From assembly GCF_000801955.1 (NCBI RefSeq), contig NZ_JSZO01000038.1, forward strand, positions 1 to 64,000: 64,000 bases of DNA, read 5' to 3'. Each line of letters begins with the position of its first letter. Position 1 is the first letter of the stretch. The notes beneath the pieces are model-generated. The model searched no databases. It was not told the DNA's origin and worked only from the letters and a program-made list of their open reading frames with translations. The position numbers and the translations under genes were made by a program. Source of the stretch: Ralstonia sp. A12 (lineage in GTDB: Bacteria; Pseudomonadota; Gammaproteobacteria; Burkholderiales; Burkholderiaceae). Below are positions 34,820-43,517 of this stretch, one piece after another.

Positions 34820-35656
34820 ATGCCAACCAAACCCTTGCTTCCCTTGTCGCGCGTGCAATCGACCGAAGGCCGGTGGCTCCATGCAGTCGACCAGACCAGC
34901 CCTGCAGCGCGCGCGACGGCGCCACACAGCCATGCGCGCGGGCAACTTTTCGGGACGGATGCGGGTGTGCTTACCGTGCAAACGGGAACGGGCCGTTGCG
35001 TGGTGCCTGCCGGGCAGGCGGTGTGGATTCCGCCTGGCGTGGAACATGGCGCCGAAACCCATGGACCATTTGTGGGGTGGGCCGTCTATCTCGCGCCCGA
35101 TGTGTGTGAGGGCTTACCGGAGGCGCCCTGCACGCTCTCTATGCCGGCGCTGCTGCGCGCGGCAATTTCGCGGGCGGCAACGTGGGCAGACGACGCACTC
35201 GACGCCGCTCAGCAGCGCATCGCCGTGGTGATTGCCGACGAAATCCGCGCGCTCGTGCCGGTGCCAACCGCCCTGCCGATGCCAACCGACGCGCGCCTGC
35301 GCAAAATCGCCGACGCGCTCATCGCAGACCCATCCGACACCCGGCGCCTGCAGGACTGGGCTGACTGGGCTGCTGTTGCCCCGCGCACGCTTACCCGGAG
35401 GTTCGCCAGCGAAACCGGCTACGCATTCGAAACCTGGCGCCACCGGCTGCGCATGATGTGTGCATTGGAGCGACTGGCAGCCGGTGCACCGGTCACAACG
35501 ATTGCGCTTGACCTGGGCTACGACAACGTCAGCGCGTTCATTGCCCGGTTTCGCGCGACCTTCGGCATCACGCCGGGGCGGTATGCCGCCGGTGGATGCA
35601 TCGGGCTCACGCTTACTTCTTCACCATCGGACAAGCCGATTCCGCCAGCGTGTTGA
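34820..35656 (+). CDS. AraC-family regulator (cupin sensor)
   Basis: AraC-type regulator (278 aa). Cupin sensor in the first ~100 residues (PHSHARGQLF, VPAGQAVWIPPGVEHGAE), then the HTH pair LQDWADWAAVAPRTLTRRFASETG and VTTIALDLGYDNVSAFIARFRATFG ending TPGRY. About 20 residues follow the normal family end (AAGGCIGLTLTSSPS...); this tail is read across the 3' end of the convergent binding-protein gene, a 44-bp overlap. Confidence 0.85.
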   Translation: MPTKPLLPLSRVQSTEGRWLHAVDQTSPAARATAPHSHARGQLFGTDAGVLTVQTGTGRCVVPAGQAVWIPPGVEHGAETHGPFVGWAVYLAPDVCEGLPEAPCTLSMPALLRAAISRAATWADDALDAAQQRIAVVIADEIRALVPVPTALPMPTDARLRKIADALIADPSDTRRLQDWADWAAVAPRTLTRRFASETGYAFETWRHRLRMMCALERLAAGAPVTTIALDLGYDNVSAFIARFRATFGITPGRYAAGGCIGLTLTSSPSDKPIPPAC

Positions 35657-36815
35657 ACGCCTGCTCACCCGGAATCGTCTGCGCGAGCTTGTAGTAGTCC
35701 CACGGGCGAGTCGATTCCGCCGGCTTCTTGACCTCGAACAGATAGATGTCGTGGATCATCATGCCGTCGGCGCGCACGTAGCCGCCCTGGGTGTACATGT
35801 CGTCGATCTTCATCGACTTGAGCTTGGCCATCACGCGGTCGGAATCATCCGTGCCGGCGGCCTGCACGGCCTTCAGATAGGTGAGCGTGGCGGAGTAGTC
35901 CGCCGCCTGCAGCGCGCTCGGCATCTTCTTGAACTTGGCATAGAAACGCTCACCGAACTTGCGTGCAGCGTCGCTGGAATTCCAGTACCACGGGTCGATC
36001 AACTGCATGCCCTGCGCGGTCTGCAGGCCGAGTGCGTGGATCTCGTCGATGGTCATGACCAGGCCGACTACGCGCATCTTCTTGTCCAGGCCAAAGTCCT
36101 TGGCGGCCTTGATGGCGTTGATGGTGTCGCCGCCCGCGTTGGCCAGCGCCACGGCCTGCGCGCCCGAGCTTTGCGCCTGCAGCAGGTACGACGAGAAATC
36201 CGGTGCGCCCAGCGGGTGCTTCGTGCCGCCCACCACCTTGCCGCCGCCTGCGGCAATCACGCGGCGCGATTCGGCATCCATGTCCTTGCCGAAGGCGTAG
36301 TCAACCGACAGCAGGTACCACGCGTTCACGCCCTGCTTGCGCAACGCGCCGATGGTGCCGCGCACGTGGGCATTGGTGTCGTACGCATAGTGCACGGTGT
36401 AGGGCGTGCATTCCTCGTTGGTCAGGCGCGGAGTTCCGCCACCGAGGTTGATGTACACACGCTTCTTCTCTGCCGCGATGCGGTTCATCGCCAGACCCGC
36501 CGCTGAGTTCGGGCCGGCGAAGAGCACGTCCACGCCATCCCGGTCGATCCACTCACGTGCCTTGGAAGCGGCCACGTCGGCCTTGTTCTGGTGGTCGGCA
36601 GAGACGATCTCGATGGGCTTGCCGAGCACCTTGCCGCCAAAGTCGGCCACCGCCATGCGGATGGCTTCCAACCCGCCAGGGCCGTCCAGGTCGGCATAGA
36701 CGCCGGACATGTCGGTGATGAACCCGATCTTGACCTTGTCGTCGGAAACCTGTGCGTGGGCGAAGGATGAAGCGATGGCAAAAGCCACCGCAGCCGTGGC
36801 GCGGCGTGCGTGCAT
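35613..36815 (-). CDS. Branched-chain amino acid/amide-type ABC transporter substrate-binding protein
   Basis: Periplasmic binding protein of the LivJ-like (Peripla_BP_6) class, 400 aa. Signal peptide ends SFAHA near residue 21; the mature domain opens KIGFITDMSGVYADLDGPGG and includes PNSAAGLAMNRIAAEKK and LLSVDYAFGKDMDAE. AGGAG precedes the ATG at 36815. No permease or ATPase genes are nearby, so it is an orphan. Neighbouring purine genes hint at, but do not show, a nitrogenous ligand. Confidence 0.87.
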   Translation of the reverse strand: MHARRATAAVAFAIASSFAHAQVSDDKVKIGFITDMSGVYADLDGPGGLEAIRMAVADFGGKVLGKPIEIVSADHQNKADVAASKAREWIDRDGVDVLFAGPNSAAGLAMNRIAAEKKRVYINLGGGTPRLTNEECTPYTVHYAYDTNAHVRGTIGALRKQGVNAWYLLSVDYAFGKDMDAESRRVIAAGGGKVVGGTKHPLGAPDFSSYLLQAQSSGAQAVALANAGGDTINAIKAAKDFGLDKKMRVVGLVMTIDEIHALGLQTAQGMQLIDPWYWNSSDAARKFGERFYAKFKKMPSALQAADYSATLTYLKAVQAAGTDDSDRVMAKLKSMKIDDMYTQGGYVRADGMMIHDIYLFEVKKPAESTRPWDYYKLAQTIPGEQAFNTLAESACPMVKK

Positions 36816-36979
36816 GTGTGTCTCCTGGTGCGTTCTTCTTGTGTGTGCGTGCCGGTGGCCGCACCTCTTTGGAGCACATGGTAACGATGTCATCCGCCGC
36901 GAACAGCCCTGGCGGGCGAAACACACTGTCAAGTGAGAGTCGACAGTGGAGAGCCAGTCGCGCGTATGGTGAGCGAGCA

Positions 36980-37010
36980 GTTCGGAACCCGGTATTGCCG
37001 AGTTCCGAAC
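36980..37010. terminator. 9-bp inverted repeat after the NCS2 permease gene
   Basis: GTTCGGAAC (36980-36988) and GTTCCGAAC (37002-37010) form a perfect 9-bp stem with a 13-nt loop, 28 bp past the permease stop. No T-run. It could also be an operator for the binding-protein gene downstream. Confidence 0.45.
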
Positions 37011-37038
37011 CCGCAGCTTCCTAGCACATGAAGTCGAC

Positions 37039-38403
37039 TTAGGCCGGCTCTGGCTCCGACTCCGCATCCTTTGTGAAGGGGCTCATGACTTGCTCCTCGC
37101 CCTCCTCATCAACGGCATCAAACTGACGGCCAGGAAGAATCAAGTTGAGCAGCACGGCCACAATGGCGCCCACCGTGATGCCTGACCCAAAGACCTCTTT
37201 CACGAAGGCGGGCAGCTTGTCCAGCAGCTCCGGGCGCATCGTGACCGCAAGCCCGCATCCGATCGAGACCGCGATGATCAGCGTGTTGCGCTTGGTGTGT
37301 TCGACCTTGCTGAGCATCTGGATGCCGGCGGACACGATCATCGCGAACATCATCAGCCCCGCACCGCCCAGCACAGGCTGCGGAATCGTCACCACCAACG
37401 CCCCCAGCACCGGGAACAGCCCTGCCAGGAGCAGCATGACACCGGTGAGCGTCACCACATGGCGGCTCGCCACGCCCGTCAGAGAAACCACGCCAACATT
37501 CTGCGCAAAGGTGGAGACCGGCGGGCTCGACATCAACGCGGCAAAGGCGGAACCAATACCGTCACACAGCACACCGCGCGCGAGCCTGGAGCCTGGCATG
37601 CGTGTTTGCGTGGCCGCGCCGAGCGCCATGAAGGTGCCGGTGGTCTCAACGATGGTGACCAGGAACGCCAACGACATGGCGACCATGCCCGACACCGGAA
37701 AGCTCAACCCGAAGTGCATGGGCTGCGGAAGCGCAAAGATCGGGGCACTACGCACCTGCGTAAAGTCGATCAGCCCCAGCATCAGGCAAAGCACGTAGCC
37801 GACGAGAATGCCGATGACCACGGCGGCGGCCGAGATGATGCCCTTGCCCCATTGCACCAGTGCGATAACCAGCAGCAAGACAAAGCCCGCGATCGCCAGA
37901 TTGGCGGGTGCGCCGTAGTTGCTGCTGCCGAAACCACCGGCCGCCCAGTCAACGGCCACGGGCGTCAGCGACAAGCCGATCATCGCCACGACCACGCTGG
38001 TCACCGCATGCGGAAACAGCTTGCGAATGACCGGCATGAAGTAGCTGCCAACGATCATCACCAGCGACCCCACCAGCGATGACCCCAGGATGCCCGGCAC
38101 ACCGTGCTCCAGCCCCACACTGATGCCGGCGCCCACAAACGCGAAGCTCGTCCCCATCACGCAGGGCAACCGGATACCCACCGCACCAACGCCCCGGCAC
38201 TGGATGATGGTGACCACCCCCGACCCCAGCAGCGCGGCATTGACCAGCGCAACAACCTGATCCGCCGGCAGCTTCAACGCACCACCGAACACCAACGGCA
38301 CCGCGATGATGCCGCCCAACGCTGCCAGCAAGTGCTGCAACGCGAGCAGCACGGTTGTCATGAGAGGCGGACGATCTTCCACCGTGTAAAGCAGATGCTG
38401 CAT
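37039..38403 (-). CDS. NCS2 family purine (xanthine/urate) permease
   Basis: Inner-membrane nucleobase:cation symporter-2 protein (454 aa) with about 14 hydrophobic segments. The NAT signature reads QNVGVVSLTGVASR, the TG-VASR form found in xanthine/urate carriers; uracil carriers have ENxG...TR. Opening helix MTTVLLALQHLLAALGG is typical. GGAGGAG precedes the ATG. The next gene on the same strand upstream is an 8-oxoguanine deaminase-like enzyme, so the pair suggests purine uptake and deamination, although a mobile-element-like repeat now lies between them. Confidence 0.87.
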   Translation of the reverse strand: MQHLLYTVEDRPPLMTTVLLALQHLLAALGGIIAVPLVFGGALKLPADQVVALVNAALLGSGVVTIIQCRGVGAVGIRLPCVMGTSFAFVGAGISVGLEHGVPGILGSSLVGSLVMIVGSYFMPVIRKLFPHAVTSVVVAMIGLSLTPVAVDWAAGGFGSSNYGAPANLAIAGFVLLLVIALVQWGKGIISAAAVVIGILVGYVLCLMLGLIDFTQVRSAPIFALPQPMHFGLSFPVSGMVAMSLAFLVTIVETTGTFMALGAATQTRMPGSRLARGVLCDGIGSAFAALMSSPPVSTFAQNVGVVSLTGVASRHVVTLTGVMLLLAGLFPVLGALVVTIPQPVLGGAGLMMFAMIVSAGIQMLSKVEHTKRNTLIIAVSIGCGLAVTMRPELLDKLPAFVKEVFGSGITVGAIVAVLLNLILPGRQFDAVDEEGEEQVMSPFTKDAESEPEPA

Positions 38404-38624
38404 GTTCTGTCTCCTCCTGCCACCCTCACCGCGCCTTGTTTTTTGCAGGCGTTTTACCGGTTTCAAGGGGGTGTATTGGGGCGCTGCCCGAGGCGTGCCC
38501 CGTTTCAATGGGTGCCCTCTGCACTGCTCGGGGCGTTATCGAATCACGCTCAACTTCCCACCACATCAAGTCATCTGTGATCTGTGGACGGTCACCTCCG
38601 TTGGTTGCTGGGCAGAATGGTTCT

Positions 38625-38749
38625 TAGAACCTGTTCACGATCCGTAGCGAGCGGCCCGAGGTTGGCGCGAGAAGCGCAGCCGTACATGGGTACGGCGAGC
38701 ATCGCAGGGTCAAGATCGGGCCGCGCAGTAGGATCGTGAGCAGGTTCTA
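38625..38749. mobile_element. 121-bp MITE-like inverted-repeat element flanked by TA
   Basis: Element 38627-38747 has terminal inverted repeats GAACCTGTTCACGATCC (38627-38643) and GGATCGTGAGCAGGTTC (38731-38747), one mismatch. It is flanked by TA on both sides (38625-38626, 38748-38749), as expected of a TA target duplication. The interior is also largely self-complementary, ending in a CCGTAC-ATGG-GTACGG tip, so the whole element can fold into one long hairpin. It has no gene. The right end touches the deaminase stop codon. Confidence 0.7.
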
Positions 38750-40132
38750 CTGACCGCTGGCGCGCAGGACGAGTTGCTTGGCAAGGCTGCGGTGGTCAGA
38801 CAGCACGCGTGGCAGGTCAGCAGTCTGCAGTTGGCCGTCACGCACAACCACGCGCCCGTTGATGACGCTCGTAGCCACGTTGCCTGGCGTGCAGAACACC
38901 AGCGATGCCACCGGGTCATGCCCACCGCCTGCATAGCCGACCGCCGACATATCGAATGCGACAAAATCTGCGGACATGCCCGGCGACAGCGCGCCAATGT
39001 CATCCCGATTGAGCACGCGCGCGCCGCCCAGGGTGGCAATCTCCAGCGCCTCGCGCGCGCTCAGGGCCGCCGGCCCGTAGCCGACGCGCTGCAGGAGCAT
39101 CGCCTGGCGCGCTTCGCCCAGCATGTGAGCACCATCGTTGGAGGCGCTTCCGTCCACGCCCAGGCCAACGTTCACACCGGCATCGCGCATGGTGCGCACC
39201 GGTGCAATGCCAGACGCCAGACGCATGTTCGAACAAGGGCAATGGGCCACGCCGGTGCCGGTGCGCGCGAACAGCGCGATACCCTCGTCATCGAGCTTCA
39301 CGCAGTGGGCATGCCACACGTCGTGGCCGACCCAGCCGAGGTCTTCTGCGTACTGTGCGGGGGTCAGGCCGAACTTCTCGCGGGAGTACGCAATATCGTT
39401 GTCGTTCTCTGCCAGGTGGGTGTGCAGAGAGACACCGTAGTGCCGCGCCATCTGCGCGGACTCGCGCATCAGATCGCGCGATACCGAGAACGGCGAACAC
39501 GGCGCCAGCACGACGCGCAGCATCGCGTGGCGTCCACTGTCGTGATAGGTCTCGACGAGCCGCTGGCTGTCACGCAGGATCGACGCTTCCTCTTCCACCA
39601 CCACATCGGGCGGCAGCCCGCCCTTGCTGCGGCCGACGCTCATGGAGCCGCGCGCAGCATGAAAGCGCATGCCCATCTCTTGCGCCGCCGCAATGGAATC
39701 GTCCAGCCGCGAGCCATTCGGATACAGGTAGAGGTGATCGCTGGTCGTCGTGCAGCCCGACAGCATCAGCTCCGCCATGGCGGTCTTGGTGGACACGCTG
39801 ATCATCTCCGGCGTCAGATGCGACCAGAGCATGTAGAGGTTGGTGAGCCAGGAGAACAGCTCGGCGTCTTGCGCTGCCGGAACGGCCCGGGTCAGGCTCT
39901 GGTACATGTGGTGGTGCGTGTTGACCAGCCCCGGAATGACCACGTGGCCACGCATGTCGAGCACCTGCGCACTGCCGTCGTCCATCGCGCGGCGGTATTG
40001 CAGGGGGAGTTCCGAGGTCGGGCCGACCCATTGCACAGCAGGCCCGTCAGCCACCAGTGCACCGTCGGGAATTTCACGGCGCTGCGCATCCATGGTGACC
40101 AGGACGTCAGCGTTCAGGGCGATGAGGGTCAT
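38747..40132 (-). CDS. 8-oxoguanine deaminase-like amidohydrolase
   Basis: Metal-dependent cytosolic amidohydrolase (461 aa) of the 8-oxoguanine / guanine-type deaminase group. Metal and catalytic residues: NTHHHMYQ, HTHLAEN, HAHCVKL, and Asp in GVDGSASND. The sequence LTRAVPAAQDAELFSWLTNLY is typical of 8-oxoguanine deaminases, which convert 8-oxoguanine to urate plus ammonia. Its stop codon TAG is formed from a flanking TA plus the first base of a MITE-like element, so the native C-terminus may have been altered. Confidence 0.83.
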   Translation of the reverse strand: MTLIALNADVLVTMDAQRREIPDGALVADGPAVQWVGPTSELPLQYRRAMDDGSAQVLDMRGHVVIPGLVNTHHHMYQSLTRAVPAAQDAELFSWLTNLYMLWSHLTPEMISVSTKTAMAELMLSGCTTTSDHLYLYPNGSRLDDSIAAAQEMGMRFHAARGSMSVGRSKGGLPPDVVVEEEASILRDSQRLVETYHDSGRHAMLRVVLAPCSPFSVSRDLMRESAQMARHYGVSLHTHLAENDNDIAYSREKFGLTPAQYAEDLGWVGHDVWHAHCVKLDDEGIALFARTGTGVAHCPCSNMRLASGIAPVRTMRDAGVNVGLGVDGSASNDGAHMLGEARQAMLLQRVGYGPAALSAREALEIATLGGARVLNRDDIGALSPGMSADFVAFDMSAVGYAGGGHDPVASLVFCTPGNVATSVINGRVVVRDGQLQTADLPRVLSDHRSLAKQLVLRASGQ

Positions 40133-40233
40133 ATCGGCAATCGTTGGTGTTGGATTGCCGGCAGTCTATGGAAATGCGTTGTGCAGGGGTAAGAGCAGAA
40201 TTTTGCTCAAGCTGAACACAAAAAGTGGACACC

Positions 40234-41154
40234 CTAAGCGGACACCTCAGGCGGCTGCGGATGAAGCGCCGCCAGCGCCACACCAATGTTGCGCGCCATC
40301 AGGTCTGCTGCCGCGTTCTGCTGCTCCGTGTTGCGGGCCACCAGGGTGAGTGTCTGCGCCTGCAGGTTCCGGTCACGCAGCGGGATAAACACGAGCGCCT
40401 GGCGCGCCCGCTCTTCCATCACATCCAGCGGGTTGAGCAAGGCAATGCCACTGCCGAGCATGACCAGCCGTTGAATCAGTGACATGGACGTGGATTCCGC
40501 CGCCGGCGCCACTTCAATGGCGTTGCGCACGAAGGCGTCTTCCAGCATGGCGCGAATGGAAAGCGGAGCCGCCGGCAGGATCAGCGGATACCCCACACAC
40601 TCACTCAGCAGCACCGAAGGCTGCGCCGCCAGAGGATGCCCCGGTGGCACCACCGCGCCGATCTGCCAGTCGCCAGTGGTCAGCACACGCAAGGACGGCG
40701 CGTCCGGCAGGTCATAGCCCAGCCCCAGGTCAACATCGCCCTGTTCAACGGCCGCGACGATGTCTGCGATTGGCATGTCCTTCACGCACACCGCGATACC
40801 GGGAAACTGCTGCCGGAAGTCGTGCACCAGAGACGGCATCAGCGAGCCCGCCAGGCCCGCCGTCACGGCAATCGACACTTGCCCGCGCCGGGCCCCCTTG
40901 AACTCTTCGATGCGCTCGCGCAAAGCCTCATGCTCGCGCAGGGTCTGGCGCACATGTGCCAGCACCATCTCGCCCAGCGGGGTCAGCCGCAAACGCTTGT
41001 TGATGCGTTCGAACAGCGGCGCGCCAAGATCGTCCTCCAGATCCAGGATCTGCCGATTGATCGCAGTCGGGGCCACATGCAGATGTTCGGCCGCCTTTCG
41101 GATCGATCCGCGGCGGACCACTTCGTCAAGGTAGCGCAGGATTCTGGCGTGCAT
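40234..41154 (-). CDS. LysR-family regulator of the purine gene group (putative)
   Basis: LysR-type regulator (306 aa). HTH: LDEVVRRGSIRKAAEHLHVAPTAINRQILDLED, then LFERINKRLRLTPLGE. The effector domain begins near residue 92 (RRGQVSIAVTAGLAGSLMPSLV). It is on the same strand 101 bp upstream of the deaminase gene, so it may be cotranscribed or regulate it; purine sensing is inferred from context only. Confidence 0.85.
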   Translation of the reverse strand: MHARILRYLDEVVRRGSIRKAAEHLHVAPTAINRQILDLEDDLGAPLFERINKRLRLTPLGEMVLAHVRQTLREHEALRERIEEFKGARRGQVSIAVTAGLAGSLMPSLVHDFRQQFPGIAVCVKDMPIADIVAAVEQGDVDLGLGYDLPDAPSLRVLTTGDWQIGAVVPPGHPLAAQPSVLLSECVGYPLILPAAPLSIRAMLEDAFVRNAIEVAPAAESTSMSLIQRLVMLGSGIALLNPLDVMEERARQALVFIPLRDRNLQAQTLTLVARNTEQQNAAADLMARNIGVALAALHPQPPEVSA

Positions 41155-41442
41155 AGGTGATGGAGGATCGGCGTTGCTCGGGGGCCCTGAACCGCATGGC
41201 GTCGGTGCGTCGCATTGTAGCGGCGAGGTTGCGGTGGAATGGATGGGGTGTCATCTGACACTGCAACCGGGCGATGTCGGCATTTCCGGCAATGGCTGCA
41301 GGATTTCACGCGATTGATCCCGGCCGTGGTTGGGTGGACGGATGGCTACACATTGCTAGAAACTGTGCCAACCCCATACCGCCTACACACACAATGCTGA
41401 CGAATCGCGGGTGTTGGCAACGTGAACACAATGAGGAACGAG

Positions 41443-42126
41443 ATGACTTTCCCGCTGCGTATGCAGGTCGTTCTGGCCGTGTTGATTGGACTCTCGCAGA
41501 GCGCCTACGCTGACGCCCTGCCTGCATCGACAATGGTCAAAGGAGACCCTGTCGTCGACGTCCGGGGTCAGGACTCCATCGTCGAAAGCATCGACATGTC
41601 TCCGCAGGCTACGGCCTTCTGGCGAAGTATCCGCAAGGTCATCAACACCATTGATTTGAATGACTACGAGAAAGTTGCATCTGAGCTCTCGCTGGAAAGC
41701 ACCTATCGCCGACCCTTGCAGCACCCGATGCAATTTTCCTACCCGAGCTTGTTGCAACTGCGCGAAGCAGTACTCGTGACCACTTATCGTGTGAGGCCGA
41801 CGGGGTCCGCAACGCGGTGGACGTTCTCGCCCGACCCAAGATTTCTCTGCCTGTCACGCAGAGAGGTCGAACAAAGCTTTGGCCCTGGCGAGAATGATTC
41901 TCGCGTTCCCCCGCAGGTCGTCGATGCTGGGTACGGTGGGGCGTTCGAAACGGCAACCAGTCGCTTGGGCTATTTTCACGCGATGCGTTATCAGGTCGGT
42001 GGTCTGAAACGGTACGTTGAAGTGTTGTTCTCCCCAGGCGGGTGCGCCGACGCCATTGGCCTGATGCAGATCAACACCGACGAATTCGGGTTACCTGAGC
42101 CATCGAACGTGGTGCCGATAGAGTAG
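41443..42126 (+). CDS. Exported hypothetical protein
   Basis: Exported protein (227 aa) with signal peptide MTFPLRMQVVLAVLIGLSQSAYA. GAGGAA at 41433-41438 is 4 nt before this ATG; in-frame GTG 41422 and ATG 41431 are alternatives. No domain recognised. Base use is less GC-rich than neighbouring genes. First of four same-strand genes of unknown function (to 43305), all exported or membrane-bound. Confidence 0.65.
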   Translation: MTFPLRMQVVLAVLIGLSQSAYADALPASTMVKGDPVVDVRGQDSIVESIDMSPQATAFWRSIRKVINTIDLNDYEKVASELSLESTYRRPLQHPMQFSYPSLLQLREAVLVTTYRVRPTGSATRWTFSPDPRFLCLSRREVEQSFGPGENDSRVPPQVVDAGYGGAFETATSRLGYFHAMRYQVGGLKRYVEVLFSPGGCADAIGLMQINTDEFGLPEPSNVVPIE

Positions 42127-42192
42127 TCCGCCCAGAAACGGAAACCTCACAACACCGCCGAGCGCGATTGCGGAACGAAAGAGTGAACGCCC

Positions 42193-42306
42193 ATGAGTAC
42201 TCACCGCTTCGCAGCCCGGTTCGGAATCGCATCGTTGGTCTTTTTCAGCATCCTGCTTGGCATCGTCGTCAGCAGAATGCTCCCAGGGCTTCATATCAAG
42301 CGGTAA
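42193..42306 (+). CDS. 37-residue single-helix membrane peptide
   Basis: Very short gene: ATG 42193 to TAA 42304-42306, 37 residues. Basic N-terminus (MSTHRFAARF), one hydrophobic helix (GIASLVFFSILLGIVV), and a basic tail ending HIKR. GAGTG upstream is a fair ribosome site. It sits 66 bp after the exported orphan and 17 bp before the DUF3592 gene. Function unknown; a chance reading frame is possible. Confidence 0.45.
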   Translation: MSTHRFAARFGIASLVFFSILLGIVVSRMLPGLHIKR

Positions 42307-42323
42307 CCGAAACCAGAAAAATC

Positions 42324-42884
42324 ATGCGGTCCGAATCCAGCAAAGACCAATCCGGCGACGACCCGGTAACACGCGCAGACAAGCGATTGGTGTCCGCCAT
42401 CAGTTGCTGCCTTGCGACGGTCCTCCTGCTTTGGGGCGCTGAACGCCTGCTCTACGAGATGGTCCGCGACAACCAACTTGCACAGGCCGAGCAGACATGG
42501 CCCACCGTAGATGCCACCATCATCCAATCTCGCGTTGTGTGGTCGGAGGGTGACCCTGTGAACTGGTCGCCGGTGTGGCAGTACGACTACACGGTCAACA
42601 ACGCCCGCTATATCGTGCAAAGTACGGACCTGGCTGGTGGCTTCTCCCAAGCGGTGTTTCTCACTCGGGAGCGGGCCGAGGATGCTGCAAATGACAGACC
42701 GATTGGTGAGCACGTTATGGCTTACTACGATCCCAGCGACCCCAGCCAGTCCGTACTGGATCGGCGAGATCCCGCGTGGAACTGGGGGGAGTTTGCCGCA
42801 GCTGTTCTTTGCCTGGTGTTGGCTGTGCCGATGGGCTTGGCGGGACTGCGTGAGTTCAAGCAGTATCAACGTCTGGCTGAATAG
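42324..42884 (+). CDS. DUF3592 domain membrane protein
   Basis: Membrane protein (186 aa) with a hydrophobic helix near each end (LVSAISCCLATVLLLWGAERLL; FAAAVLCLVLAVPMGLAGL) flanking an external DUF3592 domain (TWPTVDATIIQSRVVW, WQYDYTVNNARYIVQST, VMAYYDPSDPSQSVL). Function of the family is unknown. Homology starts at ATG 42324, though the frame opens earlier. Closely spaced with the 37-residue peptide gene. Confidence 0.78.
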   Translation: MRSESSKDQSGDDPVTRADKRLVSAISCCLATVLLLWGAERLLYEMVRDNQLAQAEQTWPTVDATIIQSRVVWSEGDPVNWSPVWQYDYTVNNARYIVQSTDLAGGFSQAVFLTRERAEDAANDRPIGEHVMAYYDPSDPSQSVLDRRDPAWNWGEFAAAVLCLVLAVPMGLAGLREFKQYQRLAE

Positions 42885-42960
42885 GCCTGCCACTGCGACA
42901 GGCCGCTGCTTGGCAACGTGCCCGCCATCAACAGGACCGAAGTTACGCAATCAACCAGCC

Positions 42961-43305
42961 ATGCGCACACTCCTTTTTCTTGCCGGCTACCTCGTGGCGT
43001 CTCCATCAATTGCCTACGTCGGCTATACGTGCACCTATAACGGCGAAGCCTACCTCGTCAGTATGACCTGCGAAGAGGCAATCAAGCGCGGCATCATCCC
43101 GCCGCCCAAGGAACCACGCCCTGACGCACCGGAATGCGCAGCTCTCAAGCAACAGAGAGCCGACACACTGGCACAACTGAACACCGCAATCTCTCTACAT
43201 GGCAACGCCCCGGACGACGAGATAGCAGGTTTGGCGAAAACGTTTGAAGCGCTCGGACTCAAACAGAGCCAGTTTGGCTGCAAGGATGCACCTGCCGTGC
43301 CGTAG
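42961..43305 (+). CDS. Exported hypothetical protein, Cys-containing
   Basis: Small exported protein (114 aa): signal peptide MRTLLFLAGYLVASPSIA, then four Cys in the mature part (GYTCTYNG, SMTCEEA, PECAAL, FGCKDA), suggesting two disulfides. A central helix (KQQRADTLAQLNTAISLHG) follows a Pro-rich turn. No family recognised. Last gene of the orphan cluster. Confidence 0.6.
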   Translation: MRTLLFLAGYLVASPSIAYVGYTCTYNGEAYLVSMTCEEAIKRGIIPPPKEPRPDAPECAALKQQRADTLAQLNTAISLHGNAPDDEIAGLAKTFEALGLKQSQFGCKDAPAVP

Positions 43306-43517
43306 AGGCATCCGCTCTGAACTCCTCCTTTCCCAGGGTGGGTCCAAGGGAGCGTCCGCCGTATTCGGCAGCGCCTAGTCGTCGTGGCTCTTCAAGACAC
43401 GAGTTGCCCCAGAGAACAAGCTGCGGTTGATACCGATGCGACCGAAGCAACACCCTCGCCCCAGCGCATGCGGTTCTTGTGTGTAATGGTCGTTTCGCCC
43501 CGCCACATAGGTCTCGC

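Noticed and set aside
38774-40192. 472-residue + strand open frame
   Set aside because: Antisense to the 8-oxoguanine deaminase-like gene, with no recognisable domain.
41443-43305. Toxin-immunity or secretion-effector module
   Set aside because: No toxin domain, adaptor, VgrG/PAAR or secretion gene is visible; only export signals support a shared role.
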